64,000 nucleotides of DNA from Bacteroidota bacterium (GTDB lineage: Bacteria; Bacteroidota; Bacteroidia; Bacteroidales; Prolixibacteraceae): contig JAHEYU010000013.1 of assembly GCA_023251435.1 (NCBI GenBank), positions 1 to 64,000 of the forward strand. The letters run 5' to 3'. Of the stretch, positions 34,909 to 43,406 are shown in pieces. The translations under genes and the position numbers were made by a program. The number at the start of each line of letters is the position of its first letter. Position 1 is the first letter of the stretch. The notes under the pieces were generated by a model. The model was not told the DNA's origin and did not search any database. It was given only the letters and a program-made list of their open reading frames with translations.

Positions 34909-35544
34909 ATGGAAATACAACATCAAGATTTAAGCTACGAAATATACAAACGACTAAAAGCTATGATTTTAGCCAACGAGTTTGAGGCTGGGGCGAAACT
35001 AAAACAGGAACAAATCGCATCTATGTTTGGCGTTAGCCGGATGCCGCTGCACCGGGCTTTTCAAATGCTCGAAAACGAAATGTTGATCGAGAGTATTCCT
35101 CGCAGGGGGTATTTCGTAACTAAAATAAATGCAAATCAACTGATTGACGCATTCGAATGCCGCGAGGCGCTTGAAGGGGTTGCTGCCCGCCGGGCTGCAC
35201 AGAACATTACCAAAGATCAGTTGGAATACCTGAAATCGCTTTTTGAAAAGTTTATCGGGGCACAAGAGATCAATGTACCTGAATACCTTGAATCTGATCA
35301 GGAATTTCATAATATGATCATGAAAATAAGCGGAAATCAAATTCTCAACCGGCTCGAACTTCTTGGGAACAATACAATAAGGACATTCCGTGGCGGCTTG
35401 TTGCGACCCCCAAGAGAAACCTTGCCCGAACATTTGGGCATACTGGCTGCCATTGAAAAAGGCGATGGAGAATTGGCCGAAAAACTGATCAGGGAACATA
35501 CGCACAAATCGATGGAAACATTGAGAGAAAGAAATAAGAAATAG
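34909..35544 (+). CDS. GntR-family regulator with FCD ligand domain
   Basis: A 211-aa DNA-binding protein. Winged helix at about 8-72 (AGAKLKQEQIASMFGVSRMPLHRAFQMLENEMLIESIPRRGYFV). The FCD helical ligand domain is at about 78-205, with the metal-ligand pattern of the subclass (EFHNMIMKISGN, and His in LPEHLGILAAIEKGD and IREHTHKS). FCD regulators often sense organic acids or sugar acids. It heads a co-directional run of genes to 46.6 kb and is only 7 nt from the MFS gene, so it is probably the local repressor of that operon. Confidence 0.92.
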   Translation: MEIQHQDLSYEIYKRLKAMILANEFEAGAKLKQEQIASMFGVSRMPLHRAFQMLENEMLIESIPRRGYFVTKINANQLIDAFECREALEGVAARRAAQNITKDQLEYLKSLFEKFIGAQEINVPEYLESDQEFHNMIMKISGNQILNRLELLGNNTIRTFRGGLLRPPRETLPEHLGILAAIEKGDGELAEKLIREHTHKSMETLRERNKK

Positions 35545-35551
35545 CAACTAA

Positions 35552-36823
35552 ATGAAAAAAACAATCATTCCTATTCGCTTCGTACTAGTATTCAGCACTT
35601 TTCTTCTGACCGTTTTATTATATGTCGACCGTGCCTGCATATCGGCAGCAAAAGGCGATATCAGTTCCGACCTTGGATTCAGCATGACTGATTTTGGCTG
35701 GATCATGGCTGTATTTACACTCGGATATGCCCTTTTTCAGACCCCAGCCGGGAAATTAGCCGACACCAGAGGTGCTCGCGGAGTAATTGCAGGAATCGTA
35801 ACCATCTGGTCGCTTTTAACCGCCATTACCGGTTTTGCATGGAGTTATACATCAATGCTTGTTATTCGCTTTCTCTTCGGAGCAGGCGAAGCTGGTGCCT
35901 TCCCTGCCCTGTCGAAAGTTGTTTACAATTGGTTTCCTATCAGCGAAAGAGGTATCATTCAGGGGATAAATTTTTCAGGATCGCGCATTGGCGCAGCTTT
36001 TGCCATGCCTTTGGTGGCGTGGATGCTCGCAGAAATTGGCTGGCGCCATACTTTTCTCGTATTCGGGGTCTTCGGAATCCTTTACGGCGTATTGTGGTTC
36101 CTGATTTTCAGGGAAAAGCCTGAACAAGGACGATTTATTGGCAGCAACGAAGTAGAATACATTACAAAGAACCGTCAGCAATCGGAACCCGGCGTAAAAA
36201 AAGCGCTTCCTTTCAGTACCATTCTGAAATCGGCAACCATGTGGAAAACAATGGTTCAATACATCTGCAGTAATTTTACGTTCTACTTTTCACTCACCTG
36301 GATGTATCCCTACATTCAGGAGCGGTTCCAACTTGGACTGGTCGAAGCCGGATTTTACACATCCATACCGCTTGTTGCCGGAGCAGTTGGTAACTGGCTG
36401 GCCGGTATTCTGGTCGATGCCATTTACCGGAATGGAAAATGGAAACTTTCGCGCCGTCTGCCAGCCATCATCGGTTTCGCTATTTCAGCCATCGGCATGA
36501 TAATGGTAACACAAGTTTCCTCGCCGGTACTTTCGGTAGCATTTATGGCGCTGGCCGTATTTGGCGCCGACATGACCTTGAGCCCATCATGGGCATTCTG
36601 TATCGACATTGGAAAAGAAAATGCAGGAGCTGTTTCGGGAACCATGAACATGGCCGGAAACCTTGGAGCCTTTGTTACCATCATTGCATTCCCCTACCTC
36701 TTTAAATGGACAGGCCAATACGAACCCTTCTTTTACATCTGTGCAGCATTGAGCATTGTGGCCATACTAATGTGGTCGACCATGAATCCTGAAAAACCTA
36801 TTGTCAACGAATCAAAAATCTAA
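35552..36823 (+). CDS. MFS transporter, anion:cation symporter (ACS) type
   Basis: A 423-aa inner-membrane importer with 12 helices. VDRACISAAKGDISSDLGFSM, then GWIMAVFTLGYALFQTPAGKLADTRGAR (about 45-75) and RFLFGAGEAGAFPALSKVVYNWFP (about 108-130), are ACS-family signatures as in hexuronate and galactarate carriers. It likely imports an acidic or small sugar made by the exported enzymes downstream. It is tightly linked to the GntR gene (7 nt) and to the lipoprotein gene (13 nt). Confidence 0.9.
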   Translation: MKKTIIPIRFVLVFSTFLLTVLLYVDRACISAAKGDISSDLGFSMTDFGWIMAVFTLGYALFQTPAGKLADTRGARGVIAGIVTIWSLLTAITGFAWSYTSMLVIRFLFGAGEAGAFPALSKVVYNWFPISERGIIQGINFSGSRIGAAFAMPLVAWMLAEIGWRHTFLVFGVFGILYGVLWFLIFREKPEQGRFIGSNEVEYITKNRQQSEPGVKKALPFSTILKSATMWKTMVQYICSNFTFYFSLTWMYPYIQERFQLGLVEAGFYTSIPLVAGAVGNWLAGILVDAIYRNGKWKLSRRLPAIIGFAISAIGMIMVTQVSSPVLSVAFMALAVFGADMTLSPSWAFCIDIGKENAGAVSGTMNMAGNLGAFVTIIAFPYLFKWTGQYEPFFYICAALSIVAILMWSTMNPEKPIVNESKI

Positions 36824-36836
36824 CACATAAAACTAT

Positions 36837-37943
36837 ATGAAGCCAACTATTTTAAACATCCTTCTCATTTCGTTCATTCTCTTTTCATGTTCGGGTAATC
36901 TGGAAGCAAAACCCTATAAAAAGGGGCAAACGATCGTCAGTATTCAAGGAGAAAAATTCCTGATAAACGGACAGCCAACCTACAAAGGCCGCATTTGGCA
37001 AGGTTATCCCGTTGAAGGACTGCTGATGAACTCGCGCATGGTGCAGGGCATTTTCGACGATTTAAATCCTGAAACCGTTGGTAAATGGAAATACCCGGAT
37101 ACCGAAAAATGGGATGCCGATCGCAATACCAGCGAATTTATTGCAGCAATGGATTTATGGTATGCAAAAGGATTGCTTGCATTCAATATAAACTTTCAGG
37201 GAGGAAGCCCCGAAGGTTATTCAAAAACCCAACCCTGGGAAAACAATGCTTTTGAGCCCGATGGAACTCTTCGCCCAGCCTATATGAAAAGGATGGAGCG
37301 CATTGTTGACAAAGCCAACCAATTGGGAATGGTGGTAAATCTGGGTATTTTTTATTTTGGGCAAGACCAACGGCTGAAAGATGAAAAAGCTGTAATTGCA
37401 GCAGTTGATAATACCGTAGCATGGATTCAGAAAAAGAAATATAAAAATATTATCCTCGAAGTGGCCAATGAAAGCAACAACAATGGCTATCAGCACAAGA
37501 TTATTGGTCAGGACCGCATACACGAATTAATACTTAGAGTTAAGAAAAATGCCCCTGACTTACTGGTTTCAACCAGCTTTAATGGCAACTGTATTCCTCC
37601 TGATAAAGTTGTAGAGGTTTCTGATTATGTTTTAATTCACGGGAATGGGGTAAGCGACCCGAAACGAATTACACAAATGGTTCAGGAGGTAAAAGCCTTG
37701 CCATCGTATCGACCCATGCCAATCGTGTTTAACGAAGACGACCACTTCGATTTTGACAAGCCATCGAACAATTTTGTTGAAGCCGTGAAAGCTTATGCAT
37801 CATGGGGATATTTCGATTTCAGGATGAAAGACGAAGGTATTGATGAGGGTTATCAGTCAGTTCCGGTAAACTGGGGAATCAGTTCTGAACGCAAAAAAGG
37901 TTTTTTTAATAAATTGGAAGAAATCACAGGAGGATTAAAATAA
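36837..37943 (+). CDS. Lipoprotein with clan GH-A-like fold, unassigned
   Basis: A 368-aa lipoprotein: the signal ends in LFSC with Cys 18. The rest looks like a TIM barrel with a glycosidase layout: IILEVANESNNNGY (about 200-213) places a Glu where clan GH-A enzymes have the acid/base, and MPIVFNEDDHFDF (about 294-306) places a Glu where they have the nucleophile. FDFRMKDEGIDEGYQ follows near the end. I cannot give a family. The position next to an importer and isomerases suggests it frees the operon's substrate at the cell envelope. The stop codon overlaps the next start by 1 nt. Confidence 0.65.
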   Translation: MKPTILNILLISFILFSCSGNLEAKPYKKGQTIVSIQGEKFLINGQPTYKGRIWQGYPVEGLLMNSRMVQGIFDDLNPETVGKWKYPDTEKWDADRNTSEFIAAMDLWYAKGLLAFNINFQGGSPEGYSKTQPWENNAFEPDGTLRPAYMKRMERIVDKANQLGMVVNLGIFYFGQDQRLKDEKAVIAAVDNTVAWIQKKKYKNIILEVANESNNNGYQHKIIGQDRIHELILRVKKNAPDLLVSTSFNGNCIPPDKVVEVSDYVLIHGNGVSDPKRITQMVQEVKALPSYRPMPIVFNEDDHFDFDKPSNNFVEAVKAYASWGYFDFRMKDEGIDEGYQSVPVNWGISSERKKGFFNKLEEITGGLK

Positions 37944-38806
37944 TGAAGTTTGCATTAAACACACTCGTTTACGAGGTAGGAAACAAAGGCCCGGAAGAAT
38001 CATTGCGCAGTGCCGCTAAATTCGGCTTTAAATACATCGAATACGCTGGTATTCGCAAAGGAAATCCATTGACGATGACAGCCGAACAAAAGAAAGAAGT
38101 GGTTCGCATAGCCAAAGGCGAAGGCCTTGTAAATACCCAAATGTTGCTTGTTGCAACCAAAAATACGGCAAGTTCAGATCGTAAGCTGTTCGATGAAACA
38201 TTCGACTACATGAAAGCCTGCGCCGAATACCAGAAAGATTTGGGCGGCCGGCAATTGCTGGTTTGCTGGGGCGGTGGCTTGTACGAACTAGGCACTTCTC
38301 CTGAAAAATCGTGGGGCTTGATGTGCGAAAACGTTGGACGTTTTGCCGAATATTGCCAGAAAGAAAACATGCTGGTGGGTATCGAACTCGACCCGCACGT
38401 CTATTTTATCTGCAACAACACTTACAAACTGGCCAAAGCGATGGAAGACATCAATTTGCCCAATCTCTACCCTAATGTAGATGTGGGCCATCTGGTAATT
38501 ACCCGCGAAGAACCCAACCAATTGGAAAAACTGAAAAGCAGATTGCTGCATGTTCACCTAAGCGAAACCGAATCCTTTGCCCACACCAACAGCATTTTGG
38601 GAACCGGAGCTGTCGATTTCAAAGCGTATGTCGATAAACTGATTGAACTGGGAATCGAAGAAAACTGCATTAAATACGGTGAACCTTGTGTGGCGGGTAT
38701 CGAAATGGGCAGCGAAGCCAGCGGCGGTTTTGTTGAAGACCCGGATATGTGGGTGGAAGAAAGCCTGAAATACCTTGCGAAGATTATGCCTGATATTACC
38801 AGATAA
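37943..38806 (+). CDS. Sugar phosphate isomerase/epimerase (TIM barrel)
   Basis: A 287-aa cytoplasmic protein of the xylose-isomerase-like superfamily. Metal ligands expected: Glu in VGIELDPH (about 151), Asp/His in YPNVDVGHLV (about 178-181), His in LLHVHLSETE and Glu in VAGIEMGSE. The start overlaps the previous stop (TAATG), indicating translational coupling. With the RpiB gene downstream it fits a sugar-phosphate interconversion path. In erythrulose pathways a TIM-barrel enzyme (LerI) acts between the DAK-type kinase and RpiB; that assignment is inference. Confidence 0.85.
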   Translation: MKFALNTLVYEVGNKGPEESLRSAAKFGFKYIEYAGIRKGNPLTMTAEQKKEVVRIAKGEGLVNTQMLLVATKNTASSDRKLFDETFDYMKACAEYQKDLGGRQLLVCWGGGLYELGTSPEKSWGLMCENVGRFAEYCQKENMLVGIELDPHVYFICNNTYKLAKAMEDINLPNLYPNVDVGHLVITREEPNQLEKLKSRLLHVHLSETESFAHTNSILGTGAVDFKAYVDKLIELGIEENCIKYGEPCVAGIEMGSEASGGFVEDPDMWVEESLKYLAKIMPDITR

Positions 38807-38822
38807 CAACAAAAAGAAAAAT

Positions 38823-38887
38823 AACCACATAGGCACATAGGGCACAATAGTAATATTCTTCTATGTGAACTATGTGTCTATGTGGTT
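38823..38887. repeat. Long imperfect inverted repeat built on CTATGTG
   Basis: Arms of 24 nt (38823-38846 and 38864-38887) pair at 21 positions around a 17-nt loop; each arm repeats the CTATGTG/CACATAG unit. Such elements are common between genes in Bacteroidota. It sits 16 nt ahead of the RpiB start and could act as an mRNA stabiliser. Confidence 0.75.
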
Positions 38888-38902
38888 CAAAATAAAAAGA
38901 AT

Positions 38903-39358
38903 ATGAAAATATGTATCGACTGCGATGATGCTGCAGTTAACCTGAAAAAGGTGCTGTATGATCATTTGAAAAGTAAAGGAATTGATATTACCGATTTGGA
39001 TTACAGCGCTTCAAAAAATGGAGCCATGTATCCTGAAATTGGCTTCAATCTGGCCAAACAGATTCAGGCCGGAAACTACGACCGGGGAATCAGCATTTGT
39101 GGAACCGGTTTGGGAATGGCCATGATTGCCAATAAAGTGGAAGGCGTTTATGCCGGTGTTTGCCACGATGTATTCTCGGCCGAGCGTCTGCGAAAAAGCA
39201 ACGATGCCCAGGTAATCACTATGGGCGAGCGGGTTATCGGGCCTGAATTAGCTAAAACAATTATCGATGCCTGGCTGGTGTCTGAATTTGCCGGTGGTGG
39301 TTCAACAGCTAAAGTTGATCAAATGAGAGAATTGGAGAAGAAATCGTTTCACCCATAA
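38903..39358 (+). CDS. RpiB-family sugar-phosphate isomerase
   Basis: A 151-aa enzyme. Catalytic Cys 66 in ISICGTGLGMAMIANK and His 88 in AGVCHDVFSAER are in place, and MGERVIGPELAKTIIDAWL closes the fold. Start 38903 is chosen because the RpiB fold begins at MKICIDCDD; a start 7 codons upstream would lie in the inverted repeat. Beyond ribose 5-phosphate, RpiB homologues include EryI/DerI, which convert erythrulose 4-phosphate to erythrose 4-phosphate. The neighbouring DAK-type kinase makes such a role attractive here. Confidence 0.88.
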   Translation: MKICIDCDDAAVNLKKVLYDHLKSKGIDITDLDYSASKNGAMYPEIGFNLAKQIQAGNYDRGISICGTGLGMAMIANKVEGVYAGVCHDVFSAERLRKSNDAQVITMGERVIGPELAKTIIDAWLVSEFAGGGSTAKVDQMRELEKKSFHP

Positions 39359-39370
39359 AACAGAAATAAC

Positions 39371-40282
39371 ATGAAAAAAACATTGGTTACTGTATTAACC
39401 TTGTTGGTTGTTTTTACTTCAGTTTTTGCTCAAACACCACTATGGCAGGGAAAAGGCAGAATTGCTATCAGTTCGGATGGCAACGAACACGACTACGATG
39501 ATTGGGCAGCAACACCATTATCACTGGCATTACTGGCTGCATCCGGGCTTCAAGACAACCTTGTTCTTTATACGTTCAGCGACCATGTCTGGGGCAGCAA
39601 TCAGGACCATCCAACTTCTCCTTCGGGCTTAAACTCCTATGAACATATGCGCGAAAGTGCACTCGGTGGCCAAAAATGGTTTGGCTTCCAAAACTCAAAA
39701 TTTATTTGTGCAGTAGATAATGCGATCGTGGCTTATAATGCACTTCGCGACGAAATCAACAAATCATCGGAAGAAAATCCATTGTTTATCGTAGCAGCAG
39801 GGCCAATGCAAGTGGTTGGTGAAGCAATTAGCCGCGCCCAAATGGAAAAACGGCAATTTGTAACTGTGATTTCTCACTCTGAATGGAATAACCGTCATTC
39901 CGACCAACACTCAAAACAAGAATGGGATGTTCATACAGGCTGGACTTTCCTGGAAATAAAGGACAACTTCTCAACCGCTGAAGGCGGTAATCTGAAATGT
40001 GTGCAAATTCTCGATCAAAACGGAGGTGCCGATTACCTTTCATTTAATACTGCCAAAGAAAAATTTGATTGGATAAAAAATTCTCCTGCACGAAGCAACT
40101 CCAATTATAAGCCGGGGGCTTGGGATTGGTTGTATTCACGAATCGAAACATGTACAAAAAATAAAGGGCAAAACTTCGATCCTTCCGATGCAGGAATGAT
40201 TGTTTTTATGCTGACCGGAATCGAAAAAACCGACCCGGATATGGCACGCGAAATCATGGAAAATCCAAAACAAAAAAAATAA
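39371..40282 (+). CDS. Exported nucleoside-hydrolase-like protein
   Basis: A 303-aa protein with a clear signal peptide (cleavage after VFAQ, about 21). The mature N-terminus reads RIAISSDGNEHDYDDWAATPLSLALLAAS, which resembles the calcium-binding Asp cluster and first helix of nucleoside hydrolases, where the pattern is DxDxxxDD. LFIVAAGPMQVVGEAI and FVTVISHSEWN fit later strands of the fold. Export and low overall likeness argue against a purine nucleosidase. It may cleave an N- or O-glycosidic bond in the operon's substrate. Six nt separate it from the kinase gene. Confidence 0.6.
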   Translation: MKKTLVTVLTLLVVFTSVFAQTPLWQGKGRIAISSDGNEHDYDDWAATPLSLALLAASGLQDNLVLYTFSDHVWGSNQDHPTSPSGLNSYEHMRESALGGQKWFGFQNSKFICAVDNAIVAYNALRDEINKSSEENPLFIVAAGPMQVVGEAISRAQMEKRQFVTVISHSEWNNRHSDQHSKQEWDVHTGWTFLEIKDNFSTAEGGNLKCVQILDQNGGADYLSFNTAKEKFDWIKNSPARSNSNYKPGAWDWLYSRIETCTKNKGQNFDPSDAGMIVFMLTGIEKTDPDMAREIMENPKQKK

Positions 40283-40287
40283 CTGTC

Positions 40288-41295
40288 ATGCAAAAATTCA
40301 TCAATAATCCATCACGAGTGGTTGAAGAAATGCTTGAAGCATACGTAATTGCACATGCCGATTTAGTTTCGAATACCGAAAACGAACGGGTAATCAAATA
40401 TAAAAATGCGCCAATCAAAGGCAAAGTGGGCATTGTAACTGGCGGTGGCTCTGGCCACAAACCGGCATTTATTGGTTATGTAGGCCGAAACATGGTTGAT
40501 GCCGTTGCTTGTGGCGAATTGTTTTCGTCGCCACCGGCACAAATGTTTTACGACGCTGTAAAAGCGGCAGATGGAGGCAAGGGTATTGCCATTCTCTACG
40601 GAAATTATGCCGGCGATAACATGAATGTGGCCATGGCCATGGAGGAACTGGAAGACGAAGGCATTGAAGTAAAAAAAGTAGTAGCCAATGACGATGTTCC
40701 CTCTGCACCAAAAGGCGAAGAAGCCCGCCGCCGGGGAGTCGCTGGCGAGATTCTGATGTGGAAAGTAGGAGGCGCCAAAGCTGCCATGGGCGCATCGCTC
40801 GATGAAGTGATTGCAGCAGCTCAAAAAGCCATTAACAATACCCGGAGCATGGGTGTAGGCCTTGCTCCATGTACACTTCCTGAAGTTGGACATCCCAATT
40901 TTACCATTCCTGAAGGAAAAATGGAAATCGGTATCGGCCACCACGGAGAACCCGGTATCGAAGTCGTTAATTTAGAACCTGCAGCTAAAGTTGCTCAACG
41001 CATGTGCGATGTAATTATACCCGATCTGCCATTCGAAGCTGGCGACGAAGCAGTTGTGCTGATATCAGGATTGGGTTCAACACCTGTAATGGAATTGTAC
41101 ATTCTTTTCAACGATGTACAAAGAATCCTGAAGGAAAAAGGAATTAAAATCCATGTATCGTACATCGGGAATTATTTCACCTCGCTCGAAATGGCCGGTG
41201 CTACGCTAACTTTGATGAAGCTGGATGAAGAATTAAAAGCCTGCATCGACTACGAATGTGACTCGGTTGGTATGCGACAATTTCAAAGAGTATAA
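40288..41295 (+). CDS. DhaK-like subunit of a ketose kinase
   Basis: A 335-aa protein covering the full DAK1 domain. TGGGSGHKPAFIGYVG (51-66) and YGNYAGDNMNVAMA (104-117) are conserved, and His 218/219 in IGIGHHGEPGIE includes the residue that binds the ketone substrate covalently. It follows 5 nt after the preceding gene and is followed at 3 nt by a DhaL gene. No DhaM phosphotransferase subunit is in the window, so ATP is the likely donor, as in the DAK-family erythrulose kinases. Dihydroxyacetone is the alternative substrate. Confidence 0.92.
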   Translation: MQKFINNPSRVVEEMLEAYVIAHADLVSNTENERVIKYKNAPIKGKVGIVTGGGSGHKPAFIGYVGRNMVDAVACGELFSSPPAQMFYDAVKAADGGKGIAILYGNYAGDNMNVAMAMEELEDEGIEVKKVVANDDVPSAPKGEEARRRGVAGEILMWKVGGAKAAMGASLDEVIAAAQKAINNTRSMGVGLAPCTLPEVGHPNFTIPEGKMEIGIGHHGEPGIEVVNLEPAAKVAQRMCDVIIPDLPFEAGDEAVVLISGLGSTPVMELYILFNDVQRILKEKGIKIHVSYIGNYFTSLEMAGATLTLMKLDEELKACIDYECDSVGMRQFQRV

Positions 41296-41298
41296 CAA

Positions 41299-41940
41299 AT
41301 GCAAACATTTACAAACAATGCAGGTTCGGCGATTGTCGATCAGCTGATCCTGACCATTCAGGAAAACAAACAATATTTGAGCGACATCGATGGGTTGATC
41401 GGAGATGGTGACCACGGCATCAATATGAACAAAGGCTTCACGATGTGCCGCGAAGAACTGGACAAAAACCCAGGAGATTTGGCTCATGGACTGAAAACAC
41501 TTTCGAAGATTCTGATGATGAAAATCGGAGGATCGATGGGGCCACTTTACGGAAAATTCTTCAAAGCCATCGCCCTTTCACTGGAGGGAAAAGAAGAAAT
41601 CGGAATCAACGAAATGGGCGAAGCATTGAAAGCGGCTGTTGATGCCATCGCATCCATTTCGCCGGCTAAAGTGGGTGATAAAACCCTGATCGACACGCTG
41701 ATTCCAGCTTTGGCTGCTTATGAAAAAGCACAGACTGAAGGTAAATCGTTCACCGAAGCATTGGAAGCCATGAAAATTGCAGCGATTGAAGGCCGTGATT
41801 CAACCAAAGATATGGTTGCCAAATTGGGTCGCGCCAGTCGCTTGGGCGAACGTTCTCGCGGCGTTCTCGATGCCGGTGCTACCTCATGCTGCCTCATCCT
41901 CGAAACCATTGCCGACGAAGCGGGACAGCTCATAAAGTAG
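41299..41940 (+). CDS. DhaL-like nucleotide-binding subunit of the kinase
   Basis: A 213-aa DAK2-domain protein. The Mg-nucleotide motif GLIGDGDHGINMNKGF (about 31-46) and the GGSMGPLYGKFF segment (about 75-86) are intact, and SRLGERSRGVLDAGATSCCLIL ends the domain. It is separate from DhaK rather than fused, the arrangement of PTS-dependent systems, yet DhaM is missing. It lies 3 nt after the DhaK gene. Confidence 0.92.
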   Translation: MQTFTNNAGSAIVDQLILTIQENKQYLSDIDGLIGDGDHGINMNKGFTMCREELDKNPGDLAHGLKTLSKILMMKIGGSMGPLYGKFFKAIALSLEGKEEIGINEMGEALKAAVDAIASISPAKVGDKTLIDTLIPALAAYEKAQTEGKSFTEALEAMKIAAIEGRDSTKDMVAKLGRASRLGERSRGVLDAGATSCCLILETIADEAGQLIK

Positions 41941-42002
41941 TCTAGAGTTTAAAGTATCAAGAATCGAGTATCCAGTATCTAAAAATCAAATATCACAAAA
42001 TA
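41941..42002 (+). repeat. Short degenerate AGTATC/GAGTATC repeats
   Basis: The gap between the kinase and isomerase genes holds several AGTATC-like units (AGTATCAAG, GAGTATC, AGTATC). No promoter or terminator is evident. Confidence 0.35.
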
Positions 42003-42962
42003 ATGAAACAAGGAGTAATTATTGGCTTCCTGGGTAAAACACAGGATCGCTTTTCAGAATACCAAAAACCCGCCACCACGCGTGAAAAACTGGAAATAGT
42101 TTCGAAAATCGATGGTTTCGATGGCGTTGAAATGGTGTTTCCCTACGAGAACACTACACCCGAAGAAACTGCCGCGTTGATGAAAGAGTTCAACCTGAAC
42201 TTTGCAGCCATCAATGTGAATATTAAGAAAGAAGCCGAGTGGGTTCCGGGCGCACTTTCAAGACCAGACAAAGCCATTCGCGACCGCGCTGTGGCCATGA
42301 TAAAAAAAGCGAAAGATTTCGCGAAAGCAGTTGGAGCACCTCACGTTACCTGTTGTCCGCTGTCAGATGGTTACGATGTGCTATTTCAAATCAATTATAA
42401 AACAGCATGGAATAGTATGGTGGAAACCATTGGCGAAGCTGCTGACTATCTGCCCGAAATTCCACTATTTATTGAGCCTAAATATTCTGAAACCCGCGTA
42501 CATTGCCAGATAGACTCAACCGCAAAGGGTTTATTGCTGTTGAAAGATGTGCAATGCAAAAACACCGGAATCACGCTCGATATGGGTCACTCGCTGCAAA
42601 GTCAGGAAAACCCTGCACAGGCGCTTTCGCTGATTTATGAAAGTGGTTTCGATGCCTACATCCACACCAACGACAACGACACCAAGGCCGATTGGGATTT
42701 GATTGGTGCGAGCCGTCATTTTTTAGGCTATGTTGAACTGATGTTCTGGGCACAGCAATACAATTACGACAAGTATTTCACAACCGATGCTTCACCACGT
42801 ATTTTCAATGTGGTCGAATTCTTTAACCGTCATTCCGAAATCACAGTTGGTGCTTACAATCTGGCAAGATCGCTGAATCAGGAACAGGTGCTCGAAATGA
42901 TGAAAAACGAAGATTTTAACGGACTGATGAAGTTTGTAAACAAGAGCATTTACCGAATCTGA
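42003..42962 (+). CDS. Xylose-isomerase-like TIM barrel, second in the operon
   Basis: A 319-aa cytoplasmic protein. It begins directly with beta-strand 1 (GVIIGFLGKTQ) and has IPLFIEPKYSE (about 158-168), GITLDMGHSLQS (about 190-201) and YIHTNDND (about 218-225), the expected metal-ligand strands. The C-terminal helices (NLARSLNQEQVLEMM) resemble those of L-rhamnose isomerase-like sugar isomerases. It probably isomerises the free or phosphorylated ketose handled by the kinase. Its stop overlaps the next start (TGATG). Confidence 0.83.
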   Translation: MKQGVIIGFLGKTQDRFSEYQKPATTREKLEIVSKIDGFDGVEMVFPYENTTPEETAALMKEFNLNFAAINVNIKKEAEWVPGALSRPDKAIRDRAVAMIKKAKDFAKAVGAPHVTCCPLSDGYDVLFQINYKTAWNSMVETIGEAADYLPEIPLFIEPKYSETRVHCQIDSTAKGLLLLKDVQCKNTGITLDMGHSLQSQENPAQALSLIYESGFDAYIHTNDNDTKADWDLIGASRHFLGYVELMFWAQQYNYDKYFTTDASPRIFNVVEFFNRHSEITVGAYNLARSLNQEQVLEMMKNEDFNGLMKFVNKSIYRI

Positions 42963-43396
42963 TGCAAAAGCTTATTCAAAAACATACGCTGACCCTCGAG
43001 GCAACAAAAAGTCTGATTGCCTTTGCCATCCTCAAAGCCAAAGAGCTTGGGGTTGGCGGGGCTATTGCAGTTGTCGACGATGGAGGTCACCTTATATGCC
43101 TCGAACGCATTGATGGCACTATGGTTGCTGCGGCAAACATCGCAATAGGAAAAGCTGCGACAGCCATTGGGTTTAAACGTTCGGGTGCCGTTCTTGAACA
43201 AACAGTCGCTTCCCAACGACCCGCCATGCAAACACTAAACAGCGTAACTCCTGCACCTTTTGTGCCTTTAAAAGGCTCCTACCCCATCGAAATTAATGGT
43301 GAAATTATTGGAGCAATTGCAGTTGCCGGTGCTATGAACGGAGAAAACGATGAAGCCATTGCCCTTTTTGCCCTTGAAAAATTCCTAAACCAATAA
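42962..43396 (+). CDS. GlcG/HbpS-family (DUF336) protein
   Basis: A 144-aa protein with the family's GGAIAVVDDGGHLICLERIDGTMVAAANIAIGKAATA core (about 33-70) and the terminal GEIIGAIAVAGAMNGENDEAIA. Members occur next to diol, glycerol and dihydroxyacetone pathways and in PduO, and some bind heme or cobalamin. The biochemical role is unsettled. It is translationally coupled to the preceding isomerase by a 1-nt overlap. Confidence 0.88.
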   Translation: MQKLIQKHTLTLEATKSLIAFAILKAKELGVGGAIAVVDDGGHLICLERIDGTMVAAANIAIGKAATAIGFKRSGAVLEQTVASQRPAMQTLNSVTPAPFVPLKGSYPIEINGEIIGAIAVAGAMNGENDEAIALFALEKFLNQ

Positions 43397-43406
43397 CACA
43401 TAAATC

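Noticed and set aside
38882-38902. Earlier start for the second RpiB
   Set aside because: It begins inside the inverted repeat and precedes the conserved first strand.
40363-40944. Long - strand frame opposite the DhaK gene
   Set aside because: It is a shadow of a strongly conserved coding sequence, rich in His and Cys with no family pattern.
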